The notes: generated by a model from the letters alone, not told the origin. A stretch of 64,000 nt of DNA from Helicobacter sp. 12S02232-10 (GCF_002272895.1 NZ_MLAQ01000003.1:1-64000), one strand, 5' to 3'; shown: positions 53,494 through 62,319, numbered from the stretch's first letter. Numbers and translations are program-made.

Positions 53494-54547
53494 TATATTG
53501 AGTCAAGAAGAAATTGATGCGCTCCTTGAAGTGGTTGATGAGGGTGATGATGCTGAAGTTTTGCAAAAACATGACATTGTTCATCAAAAACAAGTAACTC
53601 TATATGATTTTAAGCGTCCCAATCGCGTTAGCAAAGAACAACTTCGAGCTTTTAGAAGTATCCACGACAAAATGGCTAGAAGTCTTTCAAGCCAGATTTC
53701 TGCAATTATGAGGAGTATTGTTGAAATTCAGTTGCACAGCGTTGATCAGATGACTTATGGGGAATTTTTGATGAGTTTGCCAAGCCCTACAAGTTTTAAC
53801 GTGTTTTCTATGAAACCTATGGATGGAACAGGGGTTTTAGAGATCAATCCAAGCATTGCTTTTCCTATGATTGACAGACTTTTGGGGGGCAAGGGAGATC
53901 CTTATGATCATTCAAGAGAATTTAGTGATATTGAGTTGAATTTGCTTGATACCATACTCAGACAGATTATGCAGACGCTTAAGGATGCGTGGTCTCCGAT
54001 TACTGAAATTTTTCCAACCGTCGATGCGAAAGAATCTAGTGCAAATGTTGTTCAAATCGTTGCTCAAAATGAAATTGTTATTATGGTCGTGATGGAGATT
54101 ATTATCGGACATAGTAGCGGGATGATGAATTTATGTTACCCTGTAATTTCTCTTGAAACTATACTTTCTAGGCTTGGAGGCAGGGATTTGATGCTTTCTG
54201 AAACCAGCTCAAAGAAAAGTCGTAACAAGGAACTTCAAGCCTTAGTGGGTGGAGCAGGTGTGAATATTTCGGTATTTTTAGGAGGAGTCAGATTGACCTT
54301 AAAAGAAGTGTTAGATTTGATGGTTGGGGATATCATTCGTTTGGATAGGGCAGCTGATGATACCGTTGTTGTGAATGTGGATGGAAAAGAGAAATACTTG
54401 GCGAGTGTGGGACTTCAAAGATATCGAAAGACGATTAAAATTAAAGAAATCATAAAAACCGAAAAAGATAAAGTCAAAGAAATTCTTGAAATGCTTGAAG
54501 CGCAACGAAAAAGCAAGGTAAATGATATGGAAGAAGAGGAAGAATAA
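53486..54547 (+). CDS. fliM: Flagellar switch protein FliM
   Basis: The 353-residue switch protein starts with MADILSQEEIDALLEVVDEGD, the CheY-P-binding N-terminus. The middle CheC-like domain contains RAFRSIHDKMARSLSSQISAIMRSIVEIQLHSVDQMTYGEF and GGKGDPYDHSREFSDIEL (GGxG). The C-terminal SpoA domain (VNISVFLGGVRLTLKEVLDLMVGDIIRLDR) binds FliN/FliY. Length and order are normal. The stop overlaps the fliY start. Confidence 0.96.
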   Translation: MADILSQEEIDALLEVVDEGDDAEVLQKHDIVHQKQVTLYDFKRPNRVSKEQLRAFRSIHDKMARSLSSQISAIMRSIVEIQLHSVDQMTYGEFLMSLPSPTSFNVFSMKPMDGTGVLEINPSIAFPMIDRLLGGKGDPYDHSREFSDIELNLLDTILRQIMQTLKDAWSPITEIFPTVDAKESSANVVQIVAQNEIVIMVVMEIIIGHSSGMMNLCYPVISLETILSRLGGRDLMLSETSSKKSRNKELQALVGGAGVNISVFLGGVRLTLKEVLDLMVGDIIRLDRAADDTVVVNVDGKEKYLASVGLQRYRKTIKIKEIIKTEKDKVKEILEMLEAQRKSKVNDMEEEEE

Positions 54548-55380
54548 TGAATGATTTTATAAAAATTTTTACTCAAGAGACCATTTCTACGATAGAGGGG
54601 CTTACTGGTTCTTCTCCTGATATTGCCAATATTAAAACAGATTACGCGACCTCTATTGCTTTGCCTGTTCCTTATGCAATAACTTATATCGCAGTTTCTG
54701 GAGACTTGAGTACAAATGTTGCTTTAATTATGCCTGTTGAACTTGCAACGGCTTTGGCAGATTTAATGGTTGGCGGGGAGGGTGCGAGTAAGGGCGAAAT
54801 GGATAGTGATGATTTGGATGCGGTTAAAGAGATCAATTCAAATATATTTGGAGCAATTTCAACCTCTTTGGGTTCTCAAAAAAATCTTCCCAAATTGAAT
54901 TTTTCTTGTCGTAATATAGAATTTGTAATCACTCCGATTGATTTAGGGCTCTATGATAAGGAATATGAGTTTTCTTTTTCGCTCAATACAATTAAATCTA
55001 GTTTTGTTTTTTTGACAACATCAGATTTTACGAGTATGTTTGATAATATTCAGCCTCAGCCGACGAATGCCTCTTCTGAAGTTTCTCAAAATCATTTACT
55101 CAATCAGGATGAAATCAAAAATATTGGAATGCTTCTTGATGTGAAGCTTAATGTCAAAGTCAGGATTGGTCAAAAAAAGATGCTCTTAAAAGATGTTATA
55201 TCGATGGATATCGGTAGCGTTGTCGAACTTAATCAACTTGCCAATGATCCTTTGGAAATTCTTGTAGATGACAAAGTGATTGCTAAAGGAGAGGTTGTGA
55301 TTGTGGATGGAAACTTTGGCGTACAGATAACAGATATTGGGACAAAAAGAGAGCGTTTGGAGCAACTTAGAAGCCAGTAA
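54547..55380 (+). CDS. fliY: Flagellar switch protein FliY (FliN family)
   Basis: The 277-residue protein has an N-terminal CheC/FliM-like part (SSPDIANIKTDYATSIALPVPYAITYI, GGEGASKGEMDSDDLDAVKEINSNIFGAIS) without an obvious full phosphatase motif pair. The C-terminal SpoA domain (LDVKLNVKVRIGQKKMLLKDVISMDIGSVVELNQ) is like FliN. H. pylori carries both FliY and FliN; the latter is not here. It ends the flhF-fliA-fliM-fliY operon and is followed by a terminator. Confidence 0.93.
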   Translation: MNDFIKIFTQETISTIEGLTGSSPDIANIKTDYATSIALPVPYAITYIAVSGDLSTNVALIMPVELATALADLMVGGEGASKGEMDSDDLDAVKEINSNIFGAISTSLGSQKNLPKLNFSCRNIEFVITPIDLGLYDKEYEFSFSLNTIKSSFVFLTTSDFTSMFDNIQPQPTNASSEVSQNHLLNQDEIKNIGMLLDVKLNVKVRIGQKKMLLKDVISMDIGSVVELNQLANDPLEILVDDKVIAKGEVVIVDGNFGVQITDIGTKRERLEQLRSQ

Positions 55381-55396
55381 AACCTTGAAGGTTTTT
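55379..55396 (+). terminator. Terminator of the flagellar operon
   Basis: AAAACC (55379-55384) and GGTTTT (55390-55395) make a short stem with a 5-nt loop and five T. It overlaps the fliY stop codon. The stem is weak in GC, but its position at the end of a long operon is right. Confidence 0.6.
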
Positions 55397-55398
55397 GC

Positions 55399-55722
55399 TT
55401 AGTTTTTTGAAATCAATTTTAACCCCACTAGACCAATTAAAATCAGTGCTAAAAAAAGAATCTTCAAAAAACTCACTTCTTCTTTGAAAATAAAGATTCC
55501 TGCTAAAGTGATGATTACAAGTCCAAATCCTGCCCAAGAAGCGTAAGCGATACTCAAATCAATACCTCTTAGTGCATACCAAAAAAATGTGAAAGAAATG
55601 ATAAACATCAGGACAAAAATTCCAGTATAAATATGGTTTCCTGTATTAGCTGCTTGTTTGAGCGATGTTGTCCCTATTGTTTCAAAGATAACTGCGATTG
55701 CTAAAAATATCCAATATTTCAT
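55399..55722 (-). CDS. Small multidrug resistance (SMR) family transporter
   Basis: The 107-residue protein has four membrane helices. Glu14 in AVIFETIGTTSLKQA is the proton/substrate-coupling residue, and Trp in IAYASWAGFG corresponds to Trp63 of EmrE. SMR proteins export cationic drugs or guanidinium, as antiparallel dimers. By eye the sequence is nearer EmrE than Gdx (SugE), but that is uncertain. It is 1 bp after the TetR gene, in one operon. Confidence 0.88.
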   Translation of the reverse strand: MKYWIFLAIAVIFETIGTTSLKQAANTGNHIYTGIFVLMFIISFTFFWYALRGIDLSIAYASWAGFGLVIITLAGIFIFKEEVSFLKILFLALILIGLVGLKLISKN

Positions 55723-55723
55723 T

Positions 55724-56341
55724 TTAATTCCTTTCGGTATTTTTTTCTAAAAGATCACAAATTGCCTCAATAAAAATCAAAATTTCTCTATTTTTGATTT
55801 TCCAATGTTTTCTCATATCTCTTTTTCCATCTGATAAAATTTCATAACAAAGAAAAAAACTATCAATGCCAAAAGATAGAAATTCACTCATTGCAAGCGC
55901 ATTTTCTAATCTTTTTTTACTTGCGATATCAGTATGGAAGCTTTGGGTAATTAAGTATTTAGTATCTTCCTTGATTTTTTTGATGTGTTGTTTAAAAAGC
56001 TTATTTTGGGTATTGAGAGTATATGAAAAAAAGTCGGCATAAAATTCACAAATTTCAAAATTACGTTTTTTTGTAAAACAATAAATATCAAAAATGTGCA
56101 TCAATTTTTCTCTTAAAGTCTTTGAGCTGTAAAGTTGATTTTCCAATCTTATGCGATAAGTTTCAGACAAACTAGAGAGAATTTCAAAAATCAATTCATC
56201 CTTGCTTTTGAAATAATAGTAAAAGACACCTTTTGGAATTTTTATTTCATTTAAAAAAGCATTCAAAGAAAAATTGCTGATTTTTGTTTTAAAAATTATC
56301 TTTGTAGCATTGAGAATAATTTCTTGTCGTTTATCTTGCAT
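55724..56341 (-). CDS. TetR-family transcriptional regulator
   Basis: The 205-residue protein has an N-terminal TetR DNA-binding domain (IILNATKIIFKTKISNFSLNAFLNEIKIPKGVFYYYFKSKDELIFEILSSL, in pieces over residues 8-57). The C-terminal helical ligand domain contains several aromatic and Cys residues. It likely represses itself and the SMR transporter gene with which it is co-transcribed. A candidate operator lies upstream (56353-56409). The ligand is unknown. Confidence 0.9.
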   Translation of the reverse strand: MQDKRQEIILNATKIIFKTKISNFSLNAFLNEIKIPKGVFYYYFKSKDELIFEILSSLSETYRIRLENQLYSSKTLREKLMHIFDIYCFTKKRNFEICEFYADFFSYTLNTQNKLFKQHIKKIKEDTKYLITQSFHTDIASKKRLENALAMSEFLSFGIDSFFLCYEILSDGKRDMRKHWKIKNREILIFIEAICDLLEKNTERN

Positions 56342-56352
56342 ATGAATGATCC

Positions 56353-56409
56353 TTTAGACAGGTTATTGTAGAAAAAAATTTTTAATCAAAAATAAACCGA
56401 TGGTCTAAA
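56353..56409. promoter_or_regulatory. Inverted repeat upstream of the TetR gene, candidate operator
   Basis: TTTAGACAGGTTATT (56353-56367) faces AATAAACCGATGGTCTAAA (56391-56409), an inverted repeat with 3-4 extra bases in the second arm and about 23 bp between. On the minus strand a -10-like TACAAT overlaps the first arm. The arms resemble TetR half-sites. The rest of the 172-bp gap is empty. Confidence 0.45.
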
Positions 56410-56513
56410 AGATTTAATGAATAATCCCCATACTCTTAACTCATTGGGATTAACAAGTGTCTGTTAGTTTTGTAGAGCATCAGAGACTTAGAATTTTTAT
56501 GAAAATTCGGCGA

Positions 56514-57605
56514 TTAGAAATTTTGGGAATGTTGTTTGAGTTTTTTAAATAATTTATGAGTGTCTAAAGAAATTGTCAGCATTTCTTGATTGGCAAATAT
56601 TTGATTGACAAAATGCAGAATAATGCTTAATCTCGCAGTTAAAATATCGTTTTTATATTCGTAATAAAAATCTGCCCGATCGTAGTTTGTTGCTTGATAA
56701 AAAGGCAAGCCGTTATAGAAATCTTCGCCGTATTGGGAATAATATTTCATTTGCGGTTTTCCAAAATAATAGCTGTTTTTAATGCCAAATCCTTTATATT
56801 GCGCTCCAATATCAATTTGCCAGCCAAGACCATTGTAGAAAGGATCTAAACCCGTACTTAAACGACGTTTTCTTTCCAATGAAGAAAGGGTTCCAAATTG
56901 TAAGTAAGCTTTTTCCATAAAGGGCAGAAGGTCTTGAAGGCTTGAACCCACATAAAGATTATAATAAATGCGATCAAGCAAATAAGTGTCTCCATTAGAT
57001 CCATCTTTAGCGAGATATTCATCATTTTTAAAATGATACATCAGAAAATTCCCACCCACATAAAGATAGTGTCTTAAAAATTGGAATTCACTTGATGCTA
57101 AAACCATAAATTCATCCAATCTTTTAGAGAGATTCCCGCCATACCAATCAAAAATAAACTCTGCGTAGCCATTGACCTTATCTGAAATATTTTCAGGCTT
57201 GTATTGGAACATAACACCGTTGATGTTGGGATTGAAAAAATAAAAATCATTTCGGAAAAAACTTAGAGGGTAATGCGCGATTGAATGCGTTCGAGGAAAA
57301 ATACCAAAATAACCCCGAAATTTTTCTCCAATAGCGCTGTAGTAAATTGATACATTGGCTTTTGTAGGAAATTTTTGTTCGCCCATATTTTGCAGAACAT
57401 ACCCGCCAAACATTAGGGATTGATAATTATCAAATGCAATGCCGACTTCTGGGGCCAATCTAACCCCATAAATTGTTCTAGTATCCCAATAAGGAACGGA
57501 GTCTTCAAGATTATCTAGATAAAAATTAAATCCTAAACTATATTTCCATTCATAAGATTGAGCAATAGAAATAAGAAGAAGAAAAATACAAAACCCGCGC
57601 CACAT
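56514..57605 (-). CDS. Outer-membrane beta-barrel protein (porin-like, unassigned)
   Basis: The 363-residue protein starts with a signal peptide (MWRGFCIFLLLISIAQSYEW). The rest alternates aromatic strands, such as YLYVGGNFLMYHF, YLQFGTLSSLERKRRL, GLGWQIDIGAQYKGFGIKNSYYF and FYYEYKNDILTARLSIILHFVN, so about 14-16 strands are plausible. The ends are less typical (LKKLKQHSQNF, terminal Phe). It could be a specific porin or adhesin. No Hop-family signature is evident, and I do not name it. It is unrelated to the 24,970-27,231 cluster. Confidence 0.75.
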   Translation of the reverse strand: MWRGFCIFLLLISIAQSYEWKYSLGFNFYLDNLEDSVPYWDTRTIYGVRLAPEVGIAFDNYQSLMFGGYVLQNMGEQKFPTKANVSIYYSAIGEKFRGYFGIFPRTHSIAHYPLSFFRNDFYFFNPNINGVMFQYKPENISDKVNGYAEFIFDWYGGNLSKRLDEFMVLASSEFQFLRHYLYVGGNFLMYHFKNDEYLAKDGSNGDTYLLDRIYYNLYVGSSLQDLLPFMEKAYLQFGTLSSLERKRRLSTGLDPFYNGLGWQIDIGAQYKGFGIKNSYYFGKPQMKYYSQYGEDFYNGLPFYQATNYDRADFYYEYKNDILTARLSIILHFVNQIFANQEMLTISLDTHKLFKKLKQHSQNF

Positions 57606-57673
57606 TGAAAGCCTTATCTTTTTCGGGTATTGTATAAAATAATCGTTTTATAATTGCTGAAAAATTTAAACTT

Positions 57674-57705
57674 ATAGAAGCTTCAGATTATTCTGAAGCT
57701 TCTAT
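57674..57705 (-). terminator. YceI terminator overlapping the coding end
   Basis: ATAGAAGCTTCAGA (57674-57687) and TCTGAAGCTTCTAT (57692-57705) form a perfect 14-bp stem with a 4-nt loop. It encodes the last residues of YceI (IEASE) and its stop. Read on the minus strand it is followed by AAGTTTAAATTTTTC. Confidence 0.8.
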
Positions 57706-58242
57706 TTGGATTTTTACTTTAACTTCATCGCTTACGATTGCATTTGGAGTTTCAGTCCCGACTTGAAAATCTTTTCGATTGATTTTACCGCTGATTTCCA
57801 AAGCCATCAGTTGTTTTTTTGTCATTGGATTGGTGCCAGGTCCTTTTATATCAACTTCCCATACTACGGGTTTTTTGATACCTCTGATAGTAAGATCTCC
57901 ATAAATCTTATCACCTTTTTGTTGTGTCATTTTGAAAGTTGCTTTTTGGAATTTGCTTGCATCAAAAAAATCGCTTGTTTTTAAATGGGCATCTCTTTTT
58001 GAGTTTTTTGTATCTACAGAGCCAATATTGATTTCTCCTTCAAACTTATTGATTTTTTTTGTGCTTGGATCGATGTCTAAGACTCCATTAAAAGTGTTAA
58101 ATTCGCCATTGACTTTGCTAATAAGCATATGTTCAACTTCAAATCCTACGGAAGAATGTGCTGGGTCAATCGTAAAGTTTTTTGCATTCACTGCACTTAT
58201 AGAAAGTGCGATTACTGCAGCAATTGAGAGAAACTTTTTCAT
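57688..58242 (-). CDS. YceI-family periplasmic lipid-binding protein
   Basis: The 184-residue protein has a signal peptide (KKFLSIAAVIALSISAVNA). The mature part follows YceI: FTIDPAHSSVGFEVEHMLISKVNGEFNTFNGVLDID, then SVDTKNSKRDAHLKTSDFFDASKFQKATF and LTIRGIKKPVVW. YceI barrels bind polyisoprenoids. H. pylori HP1286 is this family. The gene is monocistronic, with a terminator overlapping its 3' end. Confidence 0.93.
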   Translation of the reverse strand: MKKFLSIAAVIALSISAVNAKNFTIDPAHSSVGFEVEHMLISKVNGEFNTFNGVLDIDPSTKKINKFEGEINIGSVDTKNSKRDAHLKTSDFFDASKFQKATFKMTQQKGDKIYGDLTIRGIKKPVVWEVDIKGPGTNPMTKKQLMALEISGKINRKDFQVGTETPNAIVSDEVKVKIQIEASE

Positions 58243-58306
58243 AAATGTCCTTTGTGTTTTATTTTTGATATGGGGGATATTCTACTGCGGAAAAGTTAAG
58301 GATTCA

Positions 58307-59686
58307 TCAAGTGTTGCAAAACTTTTGAATTCTTTTTATAACCTCTTCTTTTCCGATAACAAACATCGCTTCAGGCAAACCTATCCCTCCGGATTTTCCA
58401 AGTAGAGCAATTCGTAGAGGTTGCATAAACTTACCTGCTTTGAGGGAGTTTGAATCCATAAAGGAATGGATATGTGCGTTTAGATTATCTTGCGTGTCAA
58501 AAGAAACATTTTTAAGTGTGTTGCTGAAGTTTTCTAAAATTTTATAGGCTTGCGGTTCAATTTTTTTAAGGGACTTTTCTTCATAGATTTTGGGAGGAGT
58601 CAGTATTTCATTCGCAGATAGGGCAAAATCTTTAAGTGTTTGGGTTCTATCTTTCAGAGATGCGTAAAGAACATCTCTTTTGGGCGGAGTTAAATTTGGA
58701 CAGTTAAAATCTTCTAGAAGTTTTTGAAGTGCATCATTGGATGTTTTTTTGATGTAATGGGCATTGAGCCAGAGAAATTTTTCTTGATTATAACTGCTTG
58801 GAGAAGAATTCAATGCGTTTGGATCAAAATATGCAAGCATCTCTTGCATACTGAATATTTCCTGATCCCCATAACTCCAGCCCAAACGAACCAAAAAGTT
58901 TAAAATGGCTTCGGGCAAATAGCCTGCTTTTTTATAATCCATTACTCCCATTGCTCCATCACGCTTACTAAGCTTATGCCCTTGTGGGTTGAGAATCATC
59001 GGAACGTGATAGAATTTGGGAATTTTAAACCCGAGTGCATTATAGACGATGATTTGTTTGGGTGTGTTGGAAAGATGATCGTCCCCACGAATGACATCAG
59101 TAATCCCCATTAGAGCATCATCAATGCTCACTACGAAATTATATGTAGGGGTTCCATCGCTTCTAGCGATGATGAAATCGTCCAATTCTTTGGAATTGAT
59201 TTTAATGTCCCCTTTTATGCCATCGTGAAATTCTATTGTGCCCGTTAATGGGGCTTTGATTCTTACCACAGGAGGGATTGTGCTTGGAGGAGTTCCTTTG
59301 AAATCTCTATAACGGTTATCGTATCTTGGTGTTTCACCTCGATTTTTTTGTTCATCTCTAAGCGCGTCAAGCTCTTCTTTTGTCATATAGCAGTAATAGG
59401 CTTTATCTTCTTTGATAAGTTTTTGGATATAGCTTTGATATAAATCAAAGCGTTTTGATTGATAAACAACGTCTCCGTCATAATCCATACCCACCCATTT
59501 GAAAGCTTCAATGATCGCTTCAGCAGCCTGCAAAGAATTTCTTGCTAAATCTGTATCTTCTATTCTTAAAAAAAACTTGCCTTGATGGGCACGGGCATAA
59601 AGGTAGTTAAATAGTGCCGTTCGTAGTCCTCCAATATGAAGATATCCGGTTGGAGAAGGGGCAAATCTGGTAATGATTTCACGCAT
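58307..59686 (-). CDS. gltX: Glutamyl-tRNA synthetase
   Basis: The 459-residue class I synthetase charges tRNA-Glu. HIGH-type motif is TGYLHIGGLRTALFNYL, and the KMSKS-type loop is GHKLSKRDGAMG (near 240). TRFAPSPTG and FFLRIEDTDLARNS are standard. I start it at ATG 59686 rather than TTG 59689. Helicobacter has two GltX; one misacylates tRNA-Gln. The start resembles GltX1, the tRNA-Glu enzyme, but separation by eye is not safe. Confidence 0.94.
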   Translation of the reverse strand: MREIITRFAPSPTGYLHIGGLRTALFNYLYARAHQGKFFLRIEDTDLARNSLQAAEAIIEAFKWVGMDYDGDVVYQSKRFDLYQSYIQKLIKEDKAYYCYMTKEELDALRDEQKNRGETPRYDNRYRDFKGTPPSTIPPVVRIKAPLTGTIEFHDGIKGDIKINSKELDDFIIARSDGTPTYNFVVSIDDALMGITDVIRGDDHLSNTPKQIIVYNALGFKIPKFYHVPMILNPQGHKLSKRDGAMGVMDYKKAGYLPEAILNFLVRLGWSYGDQEIFSMQEMLAYFDPNALNSSPSSYNQEKFLWLNAHYIKKTSNDALQKLLEDFNCPNLTPPKRDVLYASLKDRTQTLKDFALSANEILTPPKIYEEKSLKKIEPQAYKILENFSNTLKNVSFDTQDNLNAHIHSFMDSNSLKAGKFMQPLRIALLGKSGGIGLPEAMFVIGKEEVIKRIQKFCNT

Positions 59687-59774
59687 CAATTTTCCTTGTT
59701 ATTTTGGATAATATATCTGATGGGATTGTACTAAAATTTTAGATTCATTCAGATATTTTAGGGGTAAGATTGCA

Positions 59775-60395
59775 ATGCTTTTGACGATACTTTATATAAT
59801 AGGCATTACTGCAGAGGCTATGAGCGGAGCCTTGGCTGCGGGGCGTTATAAAATGGATTTATTCGGAGTTATGTTTATTGCTTTGGTAACAGCCATTGGA
59901 GGGGGATCGATACGTGATGTTTTGTTTGGGCATTATCCCCTTACGTGGGTGGCAAATCCCCATTATGTGATCATCATTTGCGTCGCATCCATTTTGACTA
60001 CCCGCATTGCTTCGGTGATGACTCGATTGGAATCTTTATTTTTATTTTTGGATTCGCTCGGACTTGTTCTTTTTAGCATTATTGGTGCAGAAGTAGCTAG
60101 AAAAATGGATTATGGCTTTGTGCTTATTGTTAGCAGTGCAGTTATTACGGGTGTTTTTGGAGGTATTTTGAGGGATATTTTTTGTAATCGTATTCCTTTA
60201 GTTTTCCAAAAGGAGCTTTATGCGGGTGTAGCAATGATAACGGCTAGCTTATATTATATTTTGATTCAATACTTTGGTGTTGAGGTTTTGATAGCAAGTA
60301 TCATTACTTTGATTTGCGGGGTGATTTTGAGACTTTTGGCAATTTATTATAAAATAGGCTTACCTGTTTTTAATTATGAGGGCAAACAAAAATAA
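59775..60395 (+). CDS. UPF0126/TRIC-type membrane channel (YadS-like)
   Basis: The 206-residue protein has about seven membrane helices in two repeats. Each repeat has the signature G-G-G-x-x-R-D: TAIGGGSIRDVLFGHYPLTW (near 41) and GVFGGILRDIFCNRIPLVF (near 126). Such proteins are prokaryotic TRIC channels or glycine transporters. It overlaps no neighbour; a PolB-type exonuclease gene follows 24 bp later. Confidence 0.9.
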   Translation: MLLTILYIIGITAEAMSGALAAGRYKMDLFGVMFIALVTAIGGGSIRDVLFGHYPLTWVANPHYVIIICVASILTTRIASVMTRLESLFLFLDSLGLVLFSIIGAEVARKMDYGFVLIVSSAVITGVFGGILRDIFCNRIPLVFQKELYAGVAMITASLYYILIQYFGVEVLIASIITLICGVILRLLAIYYKIGLPVFNYEGKQK

Positions 60396-60418
60396 TTACA
60401 CCTATAAAAAGGAAAAAA

Positions 60419-61252
60419 ATGATTTGTGTATTTGATATTGAAACCGTTCCAGATGTTGCTTTGATTCAGAAGAGTTTTTCTCATATTAAAGCTGATTCAT
60501 CTTTAGAGATTTGCAAAATAGCAATGGAGGAGCAAAAAGAAAAAAGCGGGAGTGATTTTTTACCTCTTTATCTCCATAAAATTGTTTCTATAGCAAGCGT
60601 TATTGCTGATGATTACGGGCATTTTATGAAAGTTGGAAATTTTGGTAAAAATCTTCTTGGGGAATCGCAAAATGATCAAGAGGAAAATCTCATTGAGGAT
60701 TTTTTAAAATTTTTTAACAAATCCCAACCTAAACTCGTGAGCTTTAATGGTAGAGGATTTGACATACCTGCGATTATGCTTCGAGCTATGCGTTACAATT
60801 TGAGTGCAACTGCTTATTATGAGCAAGATAATGCTGCATTCAATAAAAGCAAATGGGAGAATTATCGTCAAAGATTTTCTGAGCGATTTCATACTGATTT
60901 GCTTGAAAGTTTGGGAAGTTTTGGGATGGTGCGTAATCTCAAGCTCGATTCTGTTTGTGCGATGCTTGGGATACCTGGTAAATATGATATGAGCGGGGAT
61001 CTTGTATATAAAGTTTATTATGATGAAAATTCAGAAGAAAAAAACAAGATTGCTAAAATTGATGAATATTGTCGGAGCGATGTGTTGAATACCTATTGGG
61101 TTTATCTCAAATACGAGCTTTTAAAAGGAGAAATTACGATAGAAGATTATTTTAGTATTTTGAGAGAATTTAAAGATAAGATCCCTCAAAATGCAGGCTA
61201 TAGTAGTGTTTTTACTGAAGCATTGGAAAAAGAGCTTGAAAATGCAAGATAA
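60419..61252 (+). CDS. PolB-type 3'-5' exonuclease
   Basis: The 277-residue protein has the DEDDy exonuclease motifs: Exo I FDIETVPDVAL, Exo II LVSFNGRGFDIPAIMLRAM (near 105), and Exo III YCRSDVLNTYWVYL (near 225). It matches the 'predicted exonuclease related to PolB' domain, without a polymerase domain. It may act in DNA repair or nucleotide trimming. An 11-bp overlap couples it to the next short gene. Confidence 0.85.
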   Translation: MICVFDIETVPDVALIQKSFSHIKADSSLEICKIAMEEQKEKSGSDFLPLYLHKIVSIASVIADDYGHFMKVGNFGKNLLGESQNDQEENLIEDFLKFFNKSQPKLVSFNGRGFDIPAIMLRAMRYNLSATAYYEQDNAAFNKSKWENYRQRFSERFHTDLLESLGSFGMVRNLKLDSVCAMLGIPGKYDMSGDLVYKVYYDENSEEKNKIAKIDEYCRSDVLNTYWVYLKYELLKGEITIEDYFSILREFKDKIPQNAGYSSVFTEALEKELENAR

Positions 61253-61487
61253 GGAATCAATGCTGAATGCTTATGGAGAAATTGTGACTAAGGATGGGTT
61301 GATTGAAGAAATAGAATCTTTACTCAATCGACTTGAGGATTCTGCGCAAAACACGGTTTTAAATGCAGAAATGATGAAATCTCTTGATATTGTGTCGTTA
61401 AATTCTATTCGCAATGGTCTTTTGCAAAAGTGTGGTAATGAAGTGCAGGCAAATTTGGAATGGCTGCATTCTTTAAAAGATCTGTAA
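61242..61487 (+). CDS. Hypothetical 81-residue protein
   Basis: This small acidic helical protein (start ATG 61242, overlapping the exonuclease end) contains EIESLLNRLEDSAQNTVL and ends LEWLHSLKDL. I recognise no family. The longer in-frame ORF from 61191 lies inside the exonuclease gene and is not needed. It may be a partner of the exonuclease. Confidence 0.6.
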   Translation: MQDKESMLNAYGEIVTKDGLIEEIESLLNRLEDSAQNTVLNAEMMKSLDIVSLNSIRNGLLQKCGNEVQANLEWLHSLKDL

Positions 61488-61537
61488 AGATAAAAAATAG
61501 ATTTTAATTTATTTATCAAAAATAGAATTAAAATGAT

Positions 61538-61543
61538 TATAAT
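61538..61543 (+). promoter_or_regulatory. sodB -10 box
   Basis: TATAAT (61538-61543) lies 39 bp before the sodB start in a very AT-rich stretch. No convincing -35 is present. AT-rich flanks (GATTATAATTAGTG) could bind Fur, which controls sodB in H. pylori, but no clear box is visible. Confidence 0.5.
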
Positions 61544-61582
61544 TAGTGAGTTTTTACAACTAAAATTATTAGGAGACATATT

Positions 61583-62221
61583 ATGTTCAAATTAAGAGAA
61601 TTACCTTATGCTAAAGATAGTATGGGAGACTTTTTAAGCCCTGTTACGTTTGATTTTCATTATGGAAAACATCACCAAACTTACGTGAATAATCTAAACA
61701 ATTTAATCCAAGATACTGAGTTTGCAAGTAAAGATCTGTTTGCGATCGTTACTAAAGCTAATGGTGGTTTATTTAATAATGCAGCTCAGGTTTATAATCA
61801 CGATTTTTATTGGGATTGCATTGCTCCAACAACAAGTGAGATGAGTTCGGATGTGAAAGATGCTATCAGTAAAGATTTTGGCTCGATCGATTCTTTTAAA
61901 GAGTCTTATTTAAAAGCTGCAACTGGGCTATTTGGTTCAGGTTGGTGTTGGTTGGTTTATAACCCTTCTTCTCAAAAGCTTGAAATAGTCCAAACAAGTA
62001 ATGCTGCTACACCTGTAACTGAAGGTAAAGTTCCTGTGCTTGTAGTGGATGTTTGGGAACATGCTTATTACATTGATCACAAAAATGCTAGAGCGGCTTA
62101 TTTGGATAAATTTTATAATCATATTAATTGGAAATTTGTGTCAGAAGCTTATGAATGGGCGAAAAAAGAGGGCGTCAATTCTGTGGCTTTTTATATGAAT
62201 GATCTCCATAAGGAAGCTTGA
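61583..62221 (+). CDS. sodB: Iron superoxide dismutase
   Basis: The 212-residue enzyme disproportionates superoxide. Metal ligands are His in FDFHYGKHHQTYVNNL (near 26), His in AAQVYNHDFYWDCI (near 73), and Asp and His in VVDVWEHAYYIDHKNARAAYLD (near 156). The Ala/Gln and Trp-rich segments (GLFGSGWCWLVYN) agree with the Fe type. A strong terminator follows. Confidence 0.96.
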   Translation: MFKLRELPYAKDSMGDFLSPVTFDFHYGKHHQTYVNNLNNLIQDTEFASKDLFAIVTKANGGLFNNAAQVYNHDFYWDCIAPTTSEMSSDVKDAISKDFGSIDSFKESYLKAATGLFGSGWCWLVYNPSSQKLEIVQTSNAATPVTEGKVPVLVVDVWEHAYYIDHKNARAAYLDKFYNHINWKFVSEAYEWAKKEGVNSVAFYMNDLHKEA

Positions 62222-62242
62222 TTCTTTTCTTACCCTCTACTG

Positions 62243-62262
62243 CCCGTTTTTACGGGTTTTTT
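62243..62262 (+). terminator. sodB terminator
   Basis: CCCGT (62243-62247) pairs with ACGGG (62252-62256) across TTTT, followed by six T. It stands 21 bp after the sodB stop. Confidence 0.85.
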
Positions 62263-62277
62263 ATGCTTTTTTAAATG

Positions 62278-62291
62278 GTTGCATATGCAAC
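62278..62291. promoter_or_regulatory. Perfect 14-bp palindrome upstream of the MFS gene
   Basis: GTTGCATATGCAAC is a perfect inverted repeat without a loop, 29 bp before the MFS start. It has the size of a dimeric regulator site. The spacing before the ATG suggests an operator overlapping the promoter or transcription start. The regulator is unknown. Confidence 0.5.
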
Positions 62292-62319
62292 ATTATTTTA
62301 TTTCTAGGATTTAATATAT

